64,000 nt of DNA from Dacryopinax spathularia (lineage: Eukaryota; Basidiomycota; Dacrymycetes; Dacrymycetales; Dacrymycetaceae): positions 1,488,001-1,552,000 of the forward strand of contig JBBPFI010000007.1 of the NCBI GenBank assembly GCA_037974965.1. The letters are read 5' to 3'. The number at the start of each line of letters is the position of its first letter. The stretch's first letter is position 1. Shown in pieces: positions 58,111-64,000 of the stretch. Position numbers and translations under genes: made by a program. Under the pieces are notes generated by a model that was given only the letters and a program-made list of their open reading frames with translations, ran no database searches and was not told where the DNA came from.

Positions 58111-58781
58111 ATGGAGCACGACAATCTCGTCCCCCTCTCTGAAGATGACAGCAGCGAGTACGCGACACCGACAGACCTAGCTATCACAGACGATGAGCTG
58201 AGCAACCATGGATCGGGGGCGACTGAGGCTCATGCCGGGGTGAGGCAGACGAAGGTGGATTGGGCCCAGCCTCGCGCGCGAGTGAATGGACGGTGGCTCG
58301 AGCACTTCCTCGGCAAGCGCGTCACGCTAACCTGTAGAATCGAGGAGAAGGCAGGTTATCTATTGGAGTATCGTTATGACATCTAACATGAGCTTTGATG
58401 CTAGATATCCGGTGGCCAGTTGTCCGTGTCCTGTACGGATGGGAGGATTGTCCTGGTCGATTTAAATGAAGTACGCCTGCCCAATGATTCTCTCTGTCAG
58501 CTCCTACTGACCGCTCCTAGTTTGCTGGACTTGCACTCAGAGGACCGTTCCTCGAGCTTATCGTTGAGGTAACGAATGTTGACCGTGTCAAGCTCTTACA
58601 TTCGCCCTGCGAGATGGGTGACAGCCTCGGTGCGACCTCCCTGCAATCGATTGCGATGATCCTCAAACTTTGAGCCTTAGATTTTGCGCTCATCAACGAC
58701 CTCTACGAACTAATGTTTCGGTACAGCACTCCTTTCATCGACCCGGCCGAGTTAGCTGGATCACAGGAGACGTCTTCGTGA
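58111..58781 (+). CDS. rpa3: RPA3-like OB-fold protein (replication protein A 14-kDa subunit)
   Basis: RPA3 is the smallest subunit of the single-strand DNA binding trimer that signals to RAD17 and ATR. From ATG 58111 (MEHDNLVPLSEDDSSEY) an acidic tail of about 60 residues precedes the OB fold: RVNGRWLEHFLGKRVTLTCR then IEEK; an intron with a GC donor (AAG then GCAGGT); ISGGQLSVSCTDGRIVLVDL; an intron; FAGLALRGPFLELIVEVTNV with DRVKLLHSPCEMGDSL; an intron; and DFALINDLYELMFRY. The order strand-turn-strand, then a GDxLD-like motif and C-terminal helix is that of RPA3, whose helix packs in the trimer core. The acidic N-terminal extension is unusual. Ten1, a CST subunit of related fold, is the main alternative. 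Confidence 0.75.
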
Positions 58782-59022
58782 GGAGCCGGAGTGGTATGCC
58801 AATTGATGACGCCACGTAGAGACATTTGGTAGTCGATATCTGTGCTGAGCTCCTTTCAATACGTCACTTGCACGAAGATTCGAGTGCATGACTGGAATTT
58901 ATGATAAGCGCGTCGAACCATAGAGATCGTGCTTGGGCGCACTGGGTGTTTCCAGAGAGTTTCGTCTTTGGAAGGCGGGCAGACAGTGATTCCTACGGCA
59001 TCAAGCATATCGACCTATTCTA

Positions 59023-59616
59023 CTACAGAGACGAGCTACGACTAGGACAGGGCAGAACTGCACTACAATGTCGGCAACATGGTTGTGAAAGTTGTAGCTC
59101 GTACAGGGCATGTTGCAGCGTTTCTATGTGACGCTGTGAGCGCAGCAGCTCGTCCCGTAATTCGAGAATGGTATTGTCGCGATTGCGAACTAGCTCAAGA
59201 GCAGCCTCGATTTTGGGAGCATGAGGGCGGAACCGAGGCAAGCGCTTCAGAGGTTGTAACCGAGGTAAAGAAAGTCAGCAAGAAATCAACCCGGCCAAGG
59301 GATGAGGCAGAAACTTACCAAAGGAGCATTGGATGCATCGGCTTCTTCGGGGCATGCAGTACCAGCAGGCTCAATGCAGGACTTGGCTTGTAACTTCTTG
59401 AGCTTCTTCTGGTACGATCGGCTCCGTTTTCGCTCGCTTTCGACATTTCTAGATGTCATAGGAGGAAGGAGACATGGATGAGAGCATGAAAGAGCGAGCT
59501 AGAGGAAAGTCCTACTTCCAGTAATACTTTCGATTAGCTTCGCGGTGACGCATAATGCTATCATGTCCTTCTCGCAATGGAGTAGCCGCCTCCTCATCTT
59601 TACGCTTGCGTCCCAT
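59023..59616 (-). CDS. Small basic-helix coiled-coil protein (bZIP-like)
   Basis: Three exons. The start at 59616 gives MGRKRKDEEAATPLREGHDS, then MRHREANRKYYWK, spliced to NVESERKRSRSYQKKLKKLQ: a basic helix of the REAxRxYYxxN type common in agaricomycete proteins. The last exon is a leucine-zipper-like coiled coil (ALELVRNRDNTILELRDELL, RSQRHIETLQHALYELQL) and ends with a cysteine group CCRHC. A DNA-binding bZIP-like factor is possible; the basic region lacks a full bZIP consensus (NxxAAxxCR), so this is tentative. Introns near 59455-59515 and 59265-59315. Confidence 0.6.
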
Positions 59617-59979
59617 GGCAGGAAGTACACAGTTGAGGTCGTGTGGTCGCCAGGGGTAGGGGAAGTCTTCTTCCGGACTGGAACGGAATTGGCCACGACG
59701 AGTATTCCGGATCACCAACGCCGCCTATGGCCCCTCACGCTGTTTATGTGCTGGAGGTTTGCGACCAATCTTACATTTAAACATGTGTTCCGGACGCTGG
59801 CTGCAATTAAGAATACGGGTCAATCGGTAAAGTTTCAACACAAGGGAGGAGGGGACACCGGTTGAGAGGAGTGCGTTGGTCCTACGAAGATGCGTCTAGT
59901 GGTGATGCTGCGAAAGAAGATCTAGTGCACACGGCCGGGTCGAGGTCCATCCCGAGCGCCAATTCGACCTGCAAGCGTT

Positions 59980-60115
59980 GGACTACAGCAAACAGGTGGC
60001 AAAGTAGCTGATATTAGAGCATAATACGAGTACATACTTAGAACGCTGGACTACAGCAAACAGGTGGCAAAGTAGCTGATATTAGAGCATAATACGAGTA
60101 AATACTTAGAACGCT
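59980..60115. repeat. 68-bp direct tandem duplication
   Basis: Units 59980-60047 and 60048-60115 begin GGACTACAGCAAACAGGTGG and appear to differ at a single base. The array ends two bases before the stop codon (60118-60120) of the next minus-strand gene, so it lies in its 3' UTR. The near identity implies a recent event. Confidence 0.95.
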
Positions 60116-60117
60116 GT

Positions 60118-63100
60118 CTAATCTGGCTTATTGAAGTCTTCCGCGCTGCATAGTATATAACCATGAACGACGCGATCAAACGAAGCCGTCTGATCATCCC
60201 ACATGTACTGAGATATATCACTCCCAATATGGATGGTGATCTGGGAGAAGCATGCCCGTACATCGAATTTCGAGTAGGATTGGAGGGCCGCTGTGGATTC
60301 GTCCGTGTGCATGAACAACGAGACCTGCCAAACAAGTCAATAGCAGACAACCCGAGCCGCTCACGGGTACGTACCTGAATCTGTCCATCGCCGATGTTAG
60401 CGAGACCCGTGGCTAGCTTACAGAGGAAGCGTATACGTGTCGACGGATCGCTTACGGAAGCCGCGACATCTTCGGATGAGATATTGAGAAGTGCATAGTA
60501 GGCCGCCAGTGCAGAGGTTTCCGAAGTTGCCGGAGGATGTCCAGGCGTCAACAGATACTGTTCAAAGCGGGCTCTGAAGCGTCTGCGCGACCCACCCCAT
60601 GTGGCATTGTTGCCCCAGTCCAACTTTGTGGAGACAAAGAGCTCCGGTGACCCTGTGGTATCATGCCAGACACCGTAAATAAACGCGGGGAGATTGCGGG
60701 CAGCCTTCGTGGCAAAAAACTTGTAGCGCAGTAAGCAAGAAAACACGTAAGGCGCCCCGAACCCTCTGCTCACTTGAGAAAGTAGACCACAGGCATCCAG
60801 TCCCGCACGAAAGGAAACGAGAATAGGCGAATCGATGACGTTGCTGCCGCCGAAAAGCAAATAGTTGCGCATGTTCTCGAGCAGCGATGATCGGAATGCA
60901 GAAGTCAGGTTCAGCTTGATCTTGGAGCGAATCTGTTCAACGACATCGTCCTAGAACCATGTCAATTAGCACAGTCTTGGGGTAATGGGGAACAACAGAC
61001 GTAGTCCAAAGTCTCAAGGATGTGAAGGACTGAAGGCGAAAGTTCGAGCCCGTCGGGAAGATCGCCGGACCCGTGCAGAAGCTTTTCTAAACAATCAAGG
61101 ATCTCTGCGCTCGCGGAATCGAGGGAACGAATGAAGGAGTTATTCTTGAGGAGACGTATGGCGGTCTGTTCCCCTCCTTTCATGTGGCTCGAGAGGGCAA
61201 AGAAAAGCAAGAAGGGAGACAGGTTCACGGGAGCGGATCCCCAATGAACGAGGGAGACAGCAACAACAGAGCCCCAAGCATGATAATGGGCGAGAAGCGG
61301 GTCGAGTGCACTGGTATAGGGACGGAACGCGCGCCAGCCGGTAGGAGTGATTTGAAAGCAGGTGGGATGTTTCTGAGGAAAGGCAAGAAGAGACTTCAAC
61401 AGCGCAACGCGGCCTGGACCATCACCCTGAGCAACGATTGCTCCTCTGGCAGTTGGCAAGATTGGAGCGGAAGAGCTACATAGATACATCAGCCAATTGG
61501 AGATGGATTGACGGGGTTGAATGAGCTTACATAACAACAGTGAAATGATGGGGGTGGAGTCTAGCAAGAACGGCCTGGAACGCGGCAAAGTTAGCCGTTC
61601 GGTTGTCGACAGAGTTGTTATCCAGTACCGCCCGCGTTACCTTGAGCACCAGAGACCATATATGCAGGCCGACGGCATTGAGTGCGTGACCAGCATGTTC
61701 ATGTCGGCCAGGGAGCATCTGCATGCGAAAGGCGATGGTATGCAGAATATCCGGCATATCGGTATGGAGCTGCTGAGTGAGATTATAATGGGGCAATAGG
61801 TCGCATGCTACCGCCTGCCACTCCTTGAATGGATATACATCCTCCGCTCCTGGCTGCCAGGCTACATCAGGATGATATGAGTCAGCTGCGGAGTCAATCG
61901 TAGTAATTAACACCCACATGGCAAAACGCGAGCAATGGGTCCAGATATAGTCGACTCCGCAATGGACACATTGGGCCGCGCCGGGGTTGGAGAGGTTTTC
62001 GGAGAGTCCCATGTTACTCGAAGTGCCAAGGGTGTAGAAGGAGCGGGTGTCGCCCGCACGGGGGATGACGCAATTTGCGACAAGTCGATAATTTCTTCCA
62101 GGGGAACTGATTGAGTTTGTATGTCCGAGGCGAAAAGGAAATCCAAATCGTGCAGAGGTGGTGTAGTCCAGTCCATGACGCCGGACGAGGAGGGGAGGCC
62201 TGAGGGCGAATGAAGGGAGGCCACGGTGGTCTCGCGGGGGATGGCCTGAAGCGAGCGCGATATGAGCCGAAAATGGTACGTCTGCCCTCACAAAAGCACC
62301 ACTTACTGATGTAGACGAACGGAGCGCGGATGGGGTGGGCGCAGCCTCAAGGGGACGTTGAGGAGTTTGGTGGTTCTGAAAGGTCGTATCGGACAGCGAG
62401 GCCGTTTGGGTGCGCGTTACGCTCGACGCCAGGAGAGGAACCTCTTGGCTCGAAGGGCCATGCGGTGGTGGCACGCTTGACGGCGAGGGATACGCTGCGT
62501 TAAGGAACGAAGGTGGGGAAGGTGCCATGTCGCTGGAGCCGGTGGGTATACGTGCCAGGTAGGAGATCTGAGTGGACGACATGCCATGAGACGCGGGCTC
62601 TGGTATGGCAATTGTAGCAAGCTGTTGGACAGTTTGGAGAGCCGACAAGCGAATGTCACCGACAGTTGCGCTGGATGGGTCGAAGAGGGTTGTAGTTGCA
62701 GTTGCTACGGTATTAGGGTGGCTCTGAAGTGGGTATGGCGTCTCCACCGCGACCAAACATCCATCACCTAAGCAGCGAGCCGGGTTGTGAATAATTGTAG
62801 GATGCTGATGTGAGACATGTTGAAGTACGTAGGAAGCGAAGCAGCGATGGTACCCGTGCGACTCGTTGGGGACCGGTCCTATGATCGAAGCATACCGGGG
62901 TGCTGAAGAAGGACGATGTAAGACCATTTTAGTACAGAAGACCAAAAGTCGGGCTCACCAATAAATATGGCAAGACGCGTACAAAAGAGGTCTCCTTCGT
63001 CGAGCCAGATTGCATAATGCCTGTTGAGTTGGGAACACAGGGGTAGTGCGGGATCGATAACCAGTGCTTTGTAAGGTCCAGGGCCAGTCGCCGCACTGCC

Positions 63101-64000
63101 CATTGTAGTCGGTTTAACAAAATCGTACAACCTTAGAGCCCAGGAATCGGATATCGCAGCGCTCGTGCCTGCGGCCTCGTTGTCGAGACGTTGAGGAAGG
63201 CGAAGTCGGTTAGCCTGAAGCCGGGATACAATTTGAAGGGTGAACTCCTCCACCGTAGAGCGCATGTTCAGTTCCAACTGATGCAAGAGATGATGTTGCA
63301 GGAGTGCTTGTCGCAGCTGAAGGAACTTTTGCCCAGTCACGCCGCGATATCGACATTTCCGACCCACGGGGAACAAGTCGTCACCAGCAAGCTGAAGTGA
63401 AATATTAACAAATGGTGAGCGTGAGTATTGAAGACGCACAGGCGCGGGTAGAACGAAGACGGTGATGTTGCGGATGAGGTTGGCATTGCCAGAAGGGTGA
63501 CCGATGCGTCGCGATACGTCTCGGGCCGCCGCCGATGTGGACGCCTGATGCTGAGAATGCCTCGAGTGTCGCAATCTATCCTCGTTGACGGACGTGTTCT
63601 GGCCGCAACGGTGTCGGGCAATAAACGTGCCCCCAATACGGACATCGGACGCTCCAGCAGTTTGCAGCAAACCAAGTGCATCAGCGGCAGGAAGAATAGG
63701 AGATCTCAGCCGTGGAGCGCGGGGGTGGGAGAAGGCGGGTGCGTCGGGCTGCTCCATGGTAGGCGGAGGCGGAGGAGCGGAATCCGTGGTAGCCGAAGTG
63801 TGCGACGTTAGAGAATCGTACATGTCACCATGAGAGGACCCTGCGGCGCTAATTAGCAGCGAGGACTTGGCAACGATACTTGGACGGGAATAGGACAGGG
63901 ACGAACCATTATGAACGGCGGGGGTGTGATTTTCATACAGATACCCACAGAACGCGCCCTGCTGCACCCAGTTCTCGCAGACCAGACCAGAGTGCCAAGT
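60118..64000 (-). CDS. Large unknown protein (5' end outside the window)
   Basis: Not recognised. At least five exons give over 1,000 residues. The N-terminal visible part has FVNISLQLAGDDLFPVG, YRGVTGQKFLQLRQALLQHH and HYAIWLDEGDLFCTRLAIFI. A long Ser/Pro/Thr-rich disordered region lies at about 62100-62880. The C-terminal half is structured: CVHCGVDYIWTHCSRFAMWV, AEDVYPFKEWQAVACDLLPH, LHTIAFRMQMLPGRHEHAGH, LSPSVLHILETLDYVC, MRNYLLFGGSNVIDSPILVS then FRAGLDACGLL, and VFSCLLRYKFFATKAARNLP. The last exon (60318-60118) ends SFDRVVHGYILCSAEDFNKP then D. CVHC...HC may be a small metal site. A role cannot be named. Confidence 0.6.

Noticed and set aside
32015-64000. A Starship-type giant transposon
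   Set aside because: Those are known from Pezizomycotina and start with a tyrosine-recombinase captain gene; no such protein is visible in this window.

Overview
The window is nuclear DNA of a filamentous basidiomycete, most likely an agaricomycete. The genes carry many short introns (about 45-70 nt), the proteins match fungal families (MUB1/samB, Ras with a CaaX box, MRH4-type helicase, vacuolar M20 peptidase, F-box/LRR, BAH-PHD), and no bacterial operon features, rRNA, tRNA or CRISPR array were seen. Exon joins were worked out by eye from GT/GC...AG sites and frame continuity; most starts are best guesses.

Left half (1-29.1 kb): ordinary dense fungal genes. In order: a mitochondrial DEAD-box helicase cut by the window edge, a coiled-coil protein, Ras, MUB1/samB with a MYND finger, a LaeA-like SAM methyltransferase, a small nuclear-looking protein, three tandem BAH-PHD-like paralogues (16.0-22.3 kb), a class A DnaJ, a carboxypeptidase S-like M20 peptidase, and a single-exon F-box protein.

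Boundary (29.1-32.0 kb): a gene-poor stretch followed by an integrase-core mobile-element remnant.

Right half (32.0-64.0 kb): a run of DNA-damage-checkpoint and replication genes mixed with unrecognised genes. These are rad1 and rad9 (two of the three 9-1-1 clamp subunits), a PIF1 helicase divergent from rad9, a gene with a possible deaminase Cys signature, rad17 (the 9-1-1 clamp loader), and an RPA3-like OB-fold gene. Two blocks of the same degenerate 16-bp G-rich satellite lie a few hundred bases upstream of the predicted rad1 and rad17 starts. Five or more long unrecognised genes share the region; one carries tandem duplicated mini-exons that encode repeats of about 22-24 residues, each ending LSPS or PSPS. 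Several introns here appear to use GC donors. Together clamp, loader, RPA subunit and PIF1 would act at stalled or resected DNA. No HUS1 gene was recognised, and whether these are the host's only copies or a linked, possibly mobile set of paralogues cannot be settled from this window.
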